Below, piece by piece: positions 1 through 8,526 of a stretch of DNA of 40,408 bases. The notes under the pieces were generated by a model that saw only the letters and a list, made by a program, of their open reading frames with translations, had not been told where the DNA came from and made no database searches. The position numbers were made by a program, and so were the translations under genes. Location of the stretch: the NCBI GenBank assembly GCA_946481965.1, contig CAMLPN010000017.1, forward strand, positions 1 to 40,408. The letters are read 5' to 3'. Each line of letters starts with the position of its first letter. Positions within the stretch are counted from its first letter, which is position 1. This stretch comes from an uncultured Neisseriaceae bacterium. GTDB lineage: Bacteria; Pseudomonadota; Gammaproteobacteria; Burkholderiales; Neisseriaceae.

Positions 1-1
1 T

Positions 2-43
2 CGCGTCATCAGCGAAGAAGGCGAACTATACGCCCCTACCTAA
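2..43 (+). CDS. possible 3' end of a gene entering from the left edge
   Basis: From base 2 an open frame reads RVISEEGELYAPT and then stops at TAA (41-43). The first 45 bases are clearly richer in G and C than the AT-rich DNA that follows, and the residue mix is protein-like. This suggests the last 13 codons of a gene lying mostly outside the window. Thirteen residues are too few to name a family, and chance is not excluded. Confidence 0.35.
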   Translation, partial: RVISEEGELYAPT

Positions 44-154
44 TCCTTGTCAACTACTACCTCCATTTATTTTTAAGCTTAACTGTCATACCACTGTTCC
101 TGCTGTGTTTTTTATCTCCTACTTCTTCTTTTGTAACTTTCTTCCCCCTCGATT

Positions 155-289
155 TCAGTCTTTAGCAGTGACGATGCTTTTTATTTGCTCGCGCTTTTCT
201 TCACTTAAGCTCGTTAGTGACAATGTTTGCCATGCTAAGGCTCGATATAAACAATGCTCTTCATCGCTCAGTGCTTCCCAATGTCGCAT
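155..289 (-). CDS. candidate small protein, 44 aa, unknown
   Basis: An ATG at 287-289 opens a 44-codon frame that begins MRHWEALSDEEHCLYRAL and ends IVTAKD. It is rich in Glu, Ala, Leu, Arg and Trp, unlike the Phe/Ile/Lys/Asn runs that AT-rich non-coding DNA gives, and it would form amphipathic helices. I see no strong Shine-Dalgarno, only a purine-rich AAGAAG further upstream. The plus-strand frame over the same bases is Ser/Phe/Cys-rich and looks like its shadow. I do not recognise a family. It could be a true small gene or the surviving piece of a larger decayed one. Confidence 0.35.
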   Translation of the reverse strand: MRHWEALSDEEHCLYRALAWQTLSLTSLSEEKREQIKSIVTAKD

Positions 290-689
290 AATAGTATCTG
301 TATTTCTTCTTTATTAACTGATAATGCAAGCCAGCTAGGCTACTTTATTATAGGTCGGTTTGCTGAACATTTTATTTTTACTGTTTGTGATGTGCTTATT
401 TGATTAAAACCTAAAATTTTTCTTTATACTCAAGCTGTGGCGTTCGATTGGTAGGTATGTCTTATTGTGGCATCAATAAGACATATTTAGATTTTCCAGA
501 TTATTGATTGTCCAATGTGGTTCTCTAAAATATAGAATTCCTTGATATTATTTTTGTTCAGGATAGCTATATTAATAGTTCGGTTATCAATTCAAGAAAA
601 CGATTACTTGCTTTTATATAGTATAAAATACTATCCGAATATTTCTGAGCTACTCATTTTCATCATAAAATTTAGAATCACAACTTTAG

Positions 690-868
690 CTTAGTTTGAT
701 CTTGCTAGGAGCTTTTTTGGCTTCAGCAACTATTAATTTCCTTATAATGCAATTTAGTTCCGCTGCGATTGCTTTAGTGATAGCGCCAAAAAACAAACTC
801 CCTTATCGGCATTGGCAGGAATAGGCTCTTGGATAGCCATTTATATAATCATATTACCCGTATCTTAG
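690..868 (+). pseudogene. decayed membrane-protein remnant with an internal frameshift
   Basis: Two stop-free stretches in different frames read on from each other. The first (from about 690) contains GAFLASATINFLIMQF, a hydrophobic helix, followed by SSAAIALVIAP. After an A-rich run near 788-794 the adjacent frame continues with PLSALAGIGSWIAIYIIILP and stops at 866-868. Joined, they give two transmembrane-like helices separated by a short loop. No start codon or ribosome site fits. I infer the tail of a small inner-membrane protein that lost its frame. The family is not identified. Confidence 0.3.
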
Positions 869-1068
869 GCTATTGCTGCTTAGTGTAGTTATAAACTTTG
901 AAAAAATAACAACATACTAATTATTTTATATTTTCCCAATATTTTTAATAAGTTGAGTAATATTCAGTTACTTATATCATTCATTAGTATTCAGAATCGA
1001 ATATCCAGCCAGCACTTAGTTAACATCTTATTGCGAACAAGAATAATTTACATTAACATATAGTTCTT

Positions 1069-1839
1069 ATGGAAAACCAACAAAAAACTAATTTTTTGAT
1101 TGTTGTCTTTGTACTAGTAATGCATGTTTTATTATTTTGGGCGGTATTTAAGGGGCAGCAAGTCAAATCTGATCAAAATATCACTCTGGATTTTGTTAAT
1201 TTAGGGGTAAGCGAAGATAGTGTAGGTTCTAATAATGTTTCTGATGAACCCAAAGCATCTCCATCGCCTCCACCTAAATCCATTCCTCAGGTCAAACCAG
1301 TAACGCATGAACGTGCTCGGATTAAGCCGGCTGTTGCGACAAAAACGGACAGCAATTTTAAGGTGCAACAGGAGGAAAAAGCACCCAAAGATCGGCCTGT
1401 TATTACCGAAGAAAAGCGGGTACCACCAGCAGATTCTAAACCAAACACTTCAACTATTTCAGATAAAAACAATCTGAAAGAAGGTAATCAAAATGATGGT
1501 AAATCTGGTGATTCGGGAAAGAAAAACAATGGAAACCAAAATAATGGCGAAATAAAAGTACCACGTGAATATCTAGGTAGTTACTTACCTGGTCTGAACC
1601 CAGTCTACCCTGTAGAGTCGCAAGAAGCCGGTGAGCAAGGTGTGGTTGTTGTTTCTGTTTCAGTTGATGCTAATGGTAAAGCTGTGGATGTTAGGGTAGT
1701 AAAAAGCAGTGGATCTAGCCGTCTGGATCGTTCTGCACGTCAAGCAGTACAGCGACACCGCTTCAAACCAGCTACTCGCGACGGTATACCTATTCCTTAT
1801 AAATATAAGTTTAACGTGAATTTTTCTATTAAGTATTAG
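1069..1839 (+). CDS. tonB: energy transducer TonB
   Basis: TonB carries proton-motive energy from the ExbB-ExbD motor across the periplasm to outer-membrane receptors for iron complexes and other nutrients. The 256-residue protein has one N-terminal membrane helix (about 8-28) containing His19, which matches the functionally important histidine in the TonB transmembrane segment. A Pro/Lys/Asn-rich flexible spacer covers about 60-165. The C-terminal domain (about 170-256) has the NPVYP entry, a VVVVSVSVDANGK strand and an RFKPATRDG turn, all typical of this domain. exbB and exbD follow on the same strand, the usual Neisseria order. The ATG at 1069 leads directly into the membrane helix; the ribosome site is weak. 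I see no convincing Fur box upstream, although iron control is common in this family. Confidence 0.93.
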   Translation: MENQQKTNFLIVVFVLVMHVLLFWAVFKGQQVKSDQNITLDFVNLGVSEDSVGSNNVSDEPKASPSPPPKSIPQVKPVTHERARIKPAVATKTDSNFKVQQEEKAPKDRPVITEEKRVPPADSKPNTSTISDKNNLKEGNQNDGKSGDSGKKNNGNQNNGEIKVPREYLGSYLPGLNPVYPVESQEAGEQGVVVVSVSVDANGKAVDVRVVKSSGSSRLDRSARQAVQRHRFKPATRDGIPIPYKYKFNVNFSIKY

Positions 1840-1911
1840 GTAAATATGGTGGGACTAGACTTAAGTTGGATAAATACTCAATTTAGTTAATTTTTGAAGG
1901 TAGTCATTTTT

Positions 1912-2577
1912 ATGGATGGTAATATTAGTTCTATTTATGCCCAAAGTGGCTGGATTTTGCTGACTGTTCTGGCAATTTTGGTACTAATGAGCATAATGAC
2001 CTGGGTTATAGCATTGATACGTTGTTTCAGTCTTTGGCGGGCTAAACGTGATAATCGTGAGGCTTTAGCCTGCTTTTCTTCTGCGGAAAGTCTAGCTGAA
2101 GTGAGTAGCAAGCTGGCAGATAATTCTTCACCTATAGCACTTTTGGCACGAGATGCTATTCAGGCAAAGCAGGATTACCATGACAGGGCTAATCGTTCTT
2201 TAGCTGCGGCTTTACCTTTCAATAAATATTTGGTTAGTCGTATACGCAATACTATGGAACAAATTATGCGTCGCTATGAAACAGGGCTGACGGTACTGGC
2301 CTCTATTAGTTCCAGTGCACCATTTATCGGTCTGTTTGGTACGGTTTGGGGAATTTATCATGCTCTGATCAATATTGGCCAAAGCGGGCAGATGAGTATT
2401 TCTGCAGTGGCAGGACCAATTGGTGAGGCTTTAATTTCGACTGCAATTGGTTTGTTTGCAGCTATTCCTGCATTGCTATTCTACAATGGTCTGATTCGTG
2501 GCAAGAAAAATCTGGCTCGTGATCTGGATGGTTTTGCTCATGATTTACATGCACAATTATTAAATAATGGAGACTAG
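1912..2577 (+). CDS. exbB: TonB-system proton channel subunit ExbB (MotA/TolQ family)
   Basis: ExbB forms the pentameric inner-membrane channel around ExbD that drives TonB. Three membrane helices are visible: an N-terminal one (WILLTVLAILVLMSIM) and two longer ones in the C-terminal half, with SSSAPFIGLFGTVWGIYHAL and PIGEALISTAIGLFAAIPAL. These are the MotA/TolQ/ExbB signature segments. I place the start at the ATG at 1912 because GAAGG lies about 11 bases upstream. A TTG at 1894 would add six residues and overlap that site. The gene lies 72 bases after tonB and two bases before exbD, so exbB and exbD are almost certainly one transcript. At 221 residues it is slightly shorter than E. coli ExbB, as in other beta-proteobacteria. 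Confidence 0.94.
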   Translation: MDGNISSIYAQSGWILLTVLAILVLMSIMTWVIALIRCFSLWRAKRDNREALACFSSAESLAEVSSKLADNSSPIALLARDAIQAKQDYHDRANRSLAAALPFNKYLVSRIRNTMEQIMRRYETGLTVLASISSSAPFIGLFGTVWGIYHALINIGQSGQMSISAVAGPIGEALISTAIGLFAAIPALLFYNGLIRGKKNLARDLDGFAHDLHAQLLNNGD

Positions 2578-2579
2578 TC

Positions 2580-2990
2580 ATGGCTTTTGGTCATTTTGGT
2601 GATGATGAGGTACATGAATCTGCAGAAATCAATGTGACACCATTGGTTGATGTGATGCTGGTATTATTGATTGTGTTCATGATTACGATGCCAGTTCTTA
2701 CTCATTCTATCCCTTTGTCTTTACCGAAAGCAGCCAGCACCAATCAGGTTGAACCTAAAGCGCCTTTACGTCTCGCCATTGATGTGGACGGTAAATATAT
2801 GCTGGGTGATCAGGCAATGACTTTAGCGCAGTTACGTTCTCATTTAAGTTCAAACGTCCATAACAATCCTGATGTGGTACTGGCGATTGCTGCGGATAAA
2901 CACGTTGCCTATGATCATATTGCGCAGGTATTAGCTGCCGCACGCGATGCTGGTTTGCTAAAGGTGGGTTTTATCACTGAAGATAAATAA
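2580..2990 (+). CDS. exbD: TonB-system proton channel subunit ExbD
   Basis: ExbD is the rotor-like partner of ExbB. It has one membrane helix carrying the proton-binding aspartate and a periplasmic domain that contacts TonB. In this 136-residue protein the helix runs about 20-42 and begins INVTPLVDVMLVLLIVFMI; Asp24 matches the essential Asp25 of E. coli ExbD. The C-terminal half (PLRLAIDVDGKY to the end) has the compact fold of the ExbD/TolR periplasmic domain. The gene starts two bases after the exbB stop, and GGAGA just before that stop serves as its ribosome site. The length is close to the E. coli 141. Confidence 0.95.
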   Translation: MAFGHFGDDEVHESAEINVTPLVDVMLVLLIVFMITMPVLTHSIPLSLPKAASTNQVEPKAPLRLAIDVDGKYMLGDQAMTLAQLRSHLSSNVHNNPDVVLAIAADKHVAYDHIAQVLAAARDAGLLKVGFITEDK

Positions 2991-3588
2991 TCATAGCTTT
3001 TGATTTCGGGCTGATAACGTCTGTAGTTAGGCAAAATATTGCTTTTTACTAAGTAATGCTGATATGGATTGTTGCTAATAAAGACTTATGTTCAATATTA
3101 TAGTCGTCGTAACAATGTTGATACGACAAGAAAATTACAATTGATATCGAAATGCTGCCAGTAAATTGTAGCTGTTAAAGAATGAGAGAAAATCAGATTA
3201 ATGTGCCAAAACAATTAAATACAACAACAAAATCATAGGTATGCCTAAATTAGACGAGTTTTGTACGGATTAATGTTCTTATTATTAGCGTAAATTAATG
3301 ATTATGTTTCCTGCTAAGAACAAAATTAAGTTAGCAGATTAATGAGTATCCAATATGGGAATATTTTTCATTTATATATATGAAAAAAAAATAATCCTAT
3401 CTAAATTTACATCTTTAAAATTAAAGATGTAACTGGTCATAAACTATTAATTATTCTTATACAATTATATTCCCGTAGTAAAGATGGCTGGGGCGATAAA
3501 AGTATTTGACACATGATTTGCCGGTAAAAAGCTGTGTTAATCAGAGAATATTTTTGTATGTTTAATATTTTCTGCGCAATATAAGTAT
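2991..3588. other. AT-rich gap between exbD and a convergent membrane-protein gene
   Basis: This 598-base stretch lies between two genes that point towards each other. No frame on either strand looks coding. Its only clear structure is the 26-base palindrome at 3407-3432, listed separately. Confidence 0.6.
3407..3432. repeat. perfect inverted repeat, 12-bp arms, 2-base centre
   Basis: TTACATCTTTAA is followed after two A residues by its exact reverse complement TTAAAGATGTAA. It lies between exbD (ends 2990) and the convergent gene ending at 3589. No run of T follows on either strand, so it is not a textbook terminator. A protein-binding palindrome or a weak bidirectional terminator are both possible. 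Confidence 0.7.
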
Positions 3589-4605
3589 TTAAGACAAACT
3601 GGTGACATTACGATGTGAAAATAGGTATTTTGTGTATTTGAGTGCAAGAATGATTATCGTGCCCATGATATTGATTATTGTATAAGCTGAAATCCAGATG
3701 ATAAACGGAAGAACAAGGCCATCGGTTGGTGAAACATAATTATATAGAGTAGGCAGCAGCACGCTTAAAGTTAGTAAATAATAAACAGAATAAAATGTTG
3801 CATAATTAAATAAATCCATACAAGAAGGTGCACAATTATCAGCTGAAAAAATTTGCAGAATAATTCGGATAAATACCAATAATAAAATGATAAAGGCAAA
3901 AAACAAGATTAAAACACTAAAATAACTATCGGCGATGTCTATAATATTGAGTCCACTGCCCTTGCTACTTATTATATAATTTAATAGTAAGCAAATAATT
4001 AAATATACTGGAACGAATATTAATAAAAATTGATTACTCAATATTTGTTTATATAGATTATTTTCTTTTATTTCTGTGTTTGCATTGACGATTTGTTGAT
4101 GTACGTTCTTATAAGAATGTCTGGTGATACCAAAAAGTAATAATACCAATTTATTGAGTGCTTTCAGGATAATCAATATTAAAGTAGCATATAAATTGAC
4201 TGAGGCATAAATAAAGACAGGAGAGCTTATATACCAATGAAAGGCATCTCCTAGTGGTAACCCCCAGTAAAAAGTATAAAAATTCAGCACCAAATAGCCA
4301 AGCATATAGCCAAATAGTTCTGAAAATAATGGCGATTGATCGTAGCGTTCGGCATCCACTTGATACGGTATAAATATCTGCTTTATGGTGCGTATAAATA
4401 CGTACAGTAAGGCACAAGAACCAATAACTAAGGACAAATAAGTCAAAAATAAGCAGATATGAAATAATATACCTTTATAATGATTAGAAGTAAGGAAAGG
4501 TATTTCTTTGGCTTTCCACAAAAGGTGAAATATCATTAAGCAAATTAATGATGTTTTCAGTAAATTGCCGGTTGTCAAAATTACTTGATAATTTTTCTTT
4601 ACCAT
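3589..4605 (-). CDS. unrecognised multi-pass membrane protein with internal duplication
   Basis: I do not recognise this 338-residue family. Eight or so hydrophobic helices are visible, separated by a hydrophilic linker at about 162-188. The two halves look like copies: VFIRTIKQIF (69-78) recurs as VFIRIILQIF (244-253), LFGYMLGYLVLNFY (97-110) aligns with LFNYATFYSVYYLL (265-278), each followed by LP. Both halves end in a Lys-containing helix (ILKALNKLVLLLFG and ILALKYTKYLF). The layout is consistent with a pair of four-helix units. There is no signal for a transporter ATPase, nucleotide site or metal cluster. The ATG at 4605 follows AGAATAG, a weak ribosome site. The gene stands alone between AT-rich gaps, so context gives no hint of a substrate. 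Confidence 0.75.
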   Translation of the reverse strand: MVKKNYQVILTTGNLLKTSLICLMIFHLLWKAKEIPFLTSNHYKGILFHICLFLTYLSLVIGSCALLYVFIRTIKQIFIPYQVDAERYDQSPLFSELFGYMLGYLVLNFYTFYWGLPLGDAFHWYISSPVFIYASVNLYATLILIILKALNKLVLLLFGITRHSYKNVHQQIVNANTEIKENNLYKQILSNQFLLIFVPVYLIICLLLNYIISSKGSGLNIIDIADSYFSVLILFFAFIILLLVFIRIILQIFSADNCAPSCMDLFNYATFYSVYYLLTLSVLLPTLYNYVSPTDGLVLPFIIWISAYTIINIMGTIIILALKYTKYLFSHRNVTSLS

Positions 4606-5588
4606 CTATTCTGAACCTTCTGCTTAATCAGGACATCTTTTTCAATATATTTATGTGACCAACATTAATTATGAATTAGACATAATATTCATCAGTTTGA
4701 TAATGGTATTTCAGCATGATTCAAAACTATTGCCTATTCTCAAATAATTCAATATCTTTTTGATAATACGCTTTATTTTACAGATAAAGTTTATCAATTT
4801 GCTAATTGAACAATCATAATTCATTTCTATGATCCATAGCCTGTGATTTAATCACTGCACAACACATAAGTGAATAAATGTACAGGCTTAGTGTAATCTG
4901 AACAATTATTACCTGAGAATGTTTAGCATTAAAATACTGATGCAAATTATCAAGCTATTGTTCTTTTTAATATTTTGAATAATTATTCTGATTGTTTGTT
5001 TGTATTTTAATTAAAAAATGAGGAAATTCTGAATTCGTTTCTAGTGATATCAATAACCTGAAATTTTTTATTCACTATAAACTTAGATAATACAAATTTT
5101 AAATAAAAATATTCTGTTAAGATTAAAACTTAGTGGGACTAAGTACTATAGGGTTTGATTGATAAAAATTTTGATAGTTTAATTTATTAATCGGCGGAAT
5201 AAGCGCAAATATGGATGTTTCAACTACTGATAAATATTTGAGCAGATAGCGAATTTGATTTAGTCTATATTTTTCAGAGAGGAGACCAAAATTTAAAAGG
5301 TAGCTAATAACTAATGATAGCAAAAGACATTGGTAACGGTATTTGCTCCTTGGCTAGAATCTATACAATTCAGCCATTATGGCAACTATTTTTTCAATTT
5401 TATTTTTATTTTATATTAAGAATGACATTGAATCTTTTTAACCAGATATTTTGATCACTAAAAAATGGCTTAATAGTGAATCTGTGACTTTTATTCTTAT
5501 CTCAAGATACGATCTTATATTAAAGATAAATATAAAACCGTATCTGTAAACCAATTAATATATCATTTTTGAGTCAGTCTCAGTCAAT
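4606..5588. other. AT-rich non-coding gap
   Basis: Nearly 1 kb with no convincing gene. A 66-codon minus-strand frame at 5123-5323 lacks a ribosome site and recognisable features. No tRNA, repeat array or strong hairpin was found. It separates the lpxA end of the envelope cluster from the duplicated membrane protein. In many Neisseriaceae more envelope genes follow lpxA; here none does. Confidence 0.55.
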
Positions 5589-6365
5589 TTAGCGAATGAC
5601 ACCACGAGTAGATTGTTTAAAGAATTCTTTAAACACCTGTAATTCTGGTGCACTATCTGCTTCGGCAATAATTTTAGCCTGAGCATCGCTATAGTTTAAG
5701 CCCTGTCGATAGAGAATTTTGTATAAACGCTTGATGTTATTGATTTGTTCTGGGGTAAAGTGATGGCGACGTAAACCCTCTGTATTGAGTCCTGCCGGTT
5801 CTGCCCGATAGCCGGCAGCCATTACATATGGTGGTACATCTTTATGTACACCGGCAGCAAAGGCAGTCATGGCATAGTCGCCGATGATACAGAATTGATG
5901 TACTAGTGAGAAGCCACCGAGTAAGACATAATCACCAATAACGACATGACCTGCCAAAGAGGCATTATTGGCAAAAATAGTGTGGCTGCCCACTACACAA
6001 TCATGTGCTAGGTGCACATAGGCCATGATCCAATTGTCATCACCTATGCGCGTTTCACCGATACCGGTTACAGTACCGGTATTAAAAGTGGTGAATTCTC
6101 GAATGGTGTTGTTATTGCCAATGATCAGTTTTGTTGGTTCATCACGATATTTTTTGTCTTGCGGAATTGCGCCTAATGAAGCATATTGAAATATGCGATT
6201 TTTACTACCGATTGTGGTGTGTCCGTCAATAACGACATGCGGTCCTATTTCGGTATTGCTATTGATCTGTACATTAGGACCTATGACGGTATAGGCACCC
6301 ACAGAGACGCTACTATCCAGTTCTGCTTTGGGATCAATAATGGCTGTGGGGTGGATCTTTGTCAT
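5589..6365 (-). CDS. lpxA: UDP-N-acetylglucosamine acyltransferase LpxA
   Basis: LpxA transfers a 3-hydroxyacyl chain from acyl-carrier protein to the 3-OH of UDP-GlcNAc, the first step of lipid A synthesis in the cytoplasm. The 258-residue protein shows hexapeptide repeats of a left-handed beta helix through about residue 185, the catalytic His121 in LAHDCVVG (E. coli His125) and the HQFCIIGD segment. The C-terminal helical part ends STRGVIR, almost as in E. coli. By that alignment Phe169 sits where E. coli has Gly173, the position that sets acyl length, so a chain shorter than C14 is likely (inference). The ATG at 6365 follows AGGAA. It is the last gene of the envelope block, 101 bases after fabZ. 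Confidence 0.96.
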   Translation of the reverse strand: MTKIHPTAIIDPKAELDSSVSVGAYTVIGPNVQINSNTEIGPHVVIDGHTTIGSKNRIFQYASLGAIPQDKKYRDEPTKLIIGNNNTIREFTTFNTGTVTGIGETRIGDDNWIMAYVHLAHDCVVGSHTIFANNASLAGHVVIGDYVLLGGFSLVHQFCIIGDYAMTAFAAGVHKDVPPYVMAAGYRAEPAGLNTEGLRRHHFTPEQINNIKRLYKILYRQGLNYSDAQAKIIAEADSAPELQVFKEFFKQSTRGVIR

Positions 6366-6466
6366 GTATATTTCCTGCAGTTTTTCTGTCTGACAAGCCA
6401 GTTATTTACTGTTAATCTGTTTTGAAAATAGTATGGATGGAGTATTTGCTATACCTGATAGAAAAA

Positions 6467-6925
6467 CTATTTTTCCACCTGACGTTTGGCACACATAATT
6501 TCAGCTTCTGCTGCAATTTGTCCATCTACTAAGGCAACAGCTTTAAATTTACCGATACCACGTTTGTTGGCTAATAACTGAACTTCAAATTTCAACTGGT
6601 CTCCAGGAATTACCTGTCGTTTAAAACGAGCATTATCAATACCAACAAAGAAGTAAATTTCATCATCTGCACGACCACCGTGGCTTAAAATCGCTAATGT
6701 GCCACAGGCTTGTGCCATTGCTTCGATAATTAATACACCGGGCATAACCGGAAAGCCGGGAAAATGTCCCTGAAAAAAAGGTTCGTTGGCTGTGACATTT
6801 TTAATGGCAGTTAAAGTCAGTGCTTCAGTATCATAAGCTGTCACCCGATCTATTAATAAAAACGGATAACGGTGTGGAAGTAATTTTTGTAAGGTACGAA
6901 CATCTATGGGTAAAGACAAATCCAT
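6467..6925 (-). CDS. fabZ: 3-hydroxyacyl-ACP dehydratase FabZ
   Basis: FabZ dehydrates 3-hydroxyacyl-ACP in fatty acid elongation and so competes with LpxA and LpxD for the same substrates. The hot-dog-fold protein is 152 residues long. It carries the active-site motif [20 protein letters not shown] with catalytic His54 and Glu68, and [14 protein letters not shown] near the N-terminus. Its start lies five bases after the lpxD stop, and the ribosome site AGGA lies inside the last lpxD codons, so the two are translated from one message. Sitting between lpxD and lpxA is its usual place in proteobacteria. Confidence 0.97.
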   Translation of the reverse strand: MDLSLPIDVRTLQKLLPHRYPFLLIDRVTAYDTEALTLTAIKNVTANEPFFQGHFPGFPVMPGVLIIEAMAQACGTLAILSHGGRADDEIYFFVGIDNARFKRQVIPGDQLKFEVQLLANKRGIGKFKAVALVDGQIAAEAEIMCAKRQVEK

Positions 6926-6929
6926 TATT

Positions 6930-7991
6930 TTAATCCTGAGGGTTTGATAAGTGACTGGTTAATTGAGCCAGTTGCTGTTCCAATTCTTTTATTTTCTGAT
7001 TCATTTCATGCAGATGCCGAATATGAACTGCGTTTTTTACCCAGTCATTGTGCTTCTGTAAGGGAAAAATAGACGCATAATGGCCACTTTCTTTAATACT
7101 GTGGCTGACGGCAGTAGCGGCACCAATGGTAGTTTTGGGCGGAATAGTCAGATGACCACCAATCATTGCTGCGCCACCAATAACTGAATGAGCACCTACT
7201 TCGGTGCTTCCGGCAATGCCGGTACAGGCCACAATGGCGACATGGGCTCCGATTTTGCCATTATGTCCAATCATTACCTGATTATCAATTTTAGCATCAT
7301 CTTCTACTATGGTGTTTTCGATAGCACCACGATCGATAGTGGTATTGGCACCGATTTCTACATCGTTACCCATTATCACCGAACCAGTCTGAGCTATTTT
7401 AAACCATTGGTTATTCTGTTTATCCCATGCCAGCCCGAAGCCATCTGCTCCGATAACACAACCTGAATGCAATTCGACGCGATCACCCAGTAGACAACCG
7501 TGATAGATGGTTACGTTAGCATGAATAAGGCAATCTTGCCCAACGATACAATCTTCTTCAATAACGGTACCCGCCAGTATGCGCGTGTTATCTTTAATAA
7601 TTGTTCGTTCACCAATAACTACATGAGCACCAATTTCACAACTAATGGCAATGTGCGCATTTGGAGCAATACTTGCAGTGGGATGTATGCCAGCCTGAGG
7701 CAGCTGACGAGGATGAAACAAGCGAGCAACACGAGCAAAATATAGGTAGGGATCATCGGTCACAATCAAGGTACGACCAGATAATATATCCGCTGATTTT
7801 TCACTAACAATGAGTACACCTGCCCGACTGGCTTGTGCTTCATGGCGTAAGCGCGGATTGCTTAAAAAGCTGATATCGTTTAATTGTGCTTGTTGCAGTG
7901 AAGTAATATTAGTGATGAGAACATCATCACCACGTAATTCGCCACCAAGTTGTTGTACCAGTGTCGTTGCTGTGATCTGGTTTACCGCCAT
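6930..7991 (-). CDS. lpxD: UDP-3-O-(3-hydroxyacyl)glucosamine N-acyltransferase LpxD
   Basis: LpxD adds the second hydroxyacyl chain, to the 2-amino group, in the third step of lipid A synthesis. The 353-residue protein has the LpxD uridine-binding N-terminal domain (about 1-100), then hexapeptide repeats (about 103-300). Within them are [16 protein letters not shown] and the catalytic-site motif IGHN with His243 (E. coli His239). A C-terminal helix at about 325-345 is rich in Glu and Gln ([15 protein letters not shown]) and fits the trimer coiled coil of the family. It lies nine bases after skp and immediately before fabZ. Confidence 0.96.
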   Translation of the reverse strand: MAVNQITATTLVQQLGGELRGDDVLITNITSLQQAQLNDISFLSNPRLRHEAQASRAGVLIVSEKSADILSGRTLIVTDDPYLYFARVARLFHPRQLPQAGIHPTASIAPNAHIAISCEIGAHVVIGERTIIKDNTRILAGTVIEEDCIVGQDCLIHANVTIYHGCLLGDRVELHSGCVIGADGFGLAWDKQNNQWFKIAQTGSVIMGNDVEIGANTTIDRGAIENTIVEDDAKIDNQVMIGHNGKIGAHVAIVACTGIAGSTEVGAHSVIGGAAMIGGHLTIPPKTTIGAATAVSHSIKESGHYASIFPLQKHNDWVKNAVHIRHLHEMNQKIKELEQQLAQLTSHLSNPQD

Positions 7992-8000
7992 ATTAATACC

Positions 8001-8501
8001 TTATTGCTTCTGTGCATTTAATGCTTTGATAACAGCATCAGTAATATCAAATTTACTGTTTACAAAAATGGCATCTTGAATAATCAGGTCATAGCCTTCT
8101 TTGCGCGCCAAATCAACAATAACTTTGTTCGCATTTTGCTGTAATGAGGCAAATTCTTCATTACGTCGAAGATTGTAATCTTCGGCCAGTTGGGCAGCTG
8201 CTTCTTTATATCGCTGATCCATTTCCAGCATTTGCTTAATTTTAGTCTCTCGCTGGTTAGGTGGGATTCTACCTGATTCAATAGCTTCTTTCAGTTTCAG
8301 TCCTTCATCCTGCATGGCCTGGAGTTTTTTCTGCCGGGAACTGAACTCCTTATCGAGCTGTTTTTGAATTGATTGTGCCTGTATAGATTGCTGATATACG
8401 CGACTGGTATCAATAAATCCCAGCTTTTGTATACTCTCTGCCCAAATAAAACCACAGAAGAGAGTGGTAATAGCAAATACAAATGCAATTTTTTTAAGCA
8501 T
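8001..8501 (-). CDS. skp: periplasmic outer-membrane-protein chaperone Skp/OmpH
   Basis: Skp holds unfolded outer-membrane proteins in the periplasm and delivers them to the Bam complex. From the chosen start the protein has 166 residues with a signal peptide (MLKKIAFVFAITTLFCGFIWA) and then KLGFIDTSRVYQQS, typical of OmpH. A long Gln/Lys/Glu-rich coiled coil forms the tentacles (about 40-120). A conserved segment VIVDLARKEGYDLIIQDAIF follows. An upstream ATG at 8516 would add five residues, but GAGGA lies just upstream of the ATG at 8501, so I prefer the latter. It sits directly downstream of bamA, its functional partner, as in most proteobacteria. Confidence 0.93.
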   Translation of the reverse strand: MLKKIAFVFAITTLFCGFIWAESIQKLGFIDTSRVYQQSIQAQSIQKQLDKEFSSRQKKLQAMQDEGLKLKEAIESGRIPPNQRETKIKQMLEMDQRYKEAAAQLAEDYNLRRNEEFASLQQNANKVIVDLARKEGYDLIIQDAIFVNSKFDITDAVIKALNAQKQ

Positions 8502-8526
8502 TAAATTTGTCCTCATCTAACAGCGA

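Noticed and set aside
105-317. 70-codon plus-strand frame with ATG
   Set aside because: Its composition is Phe/Ser/Cys-rich with no ribosome site; the opposite strand holds a more protein-like frame (155-289).
940-1068. Fur box ahead of tonB
   Set aside because: AT-rich sequence gives partial matches, but none approaches the 19-base consensus with its symmetry.
5123-5323. 66-codon minus-strand frame
   Set aside because: No ribosome site, typical AT-rich noise composition and no recognisable features, although its length alone leaves some doubt.
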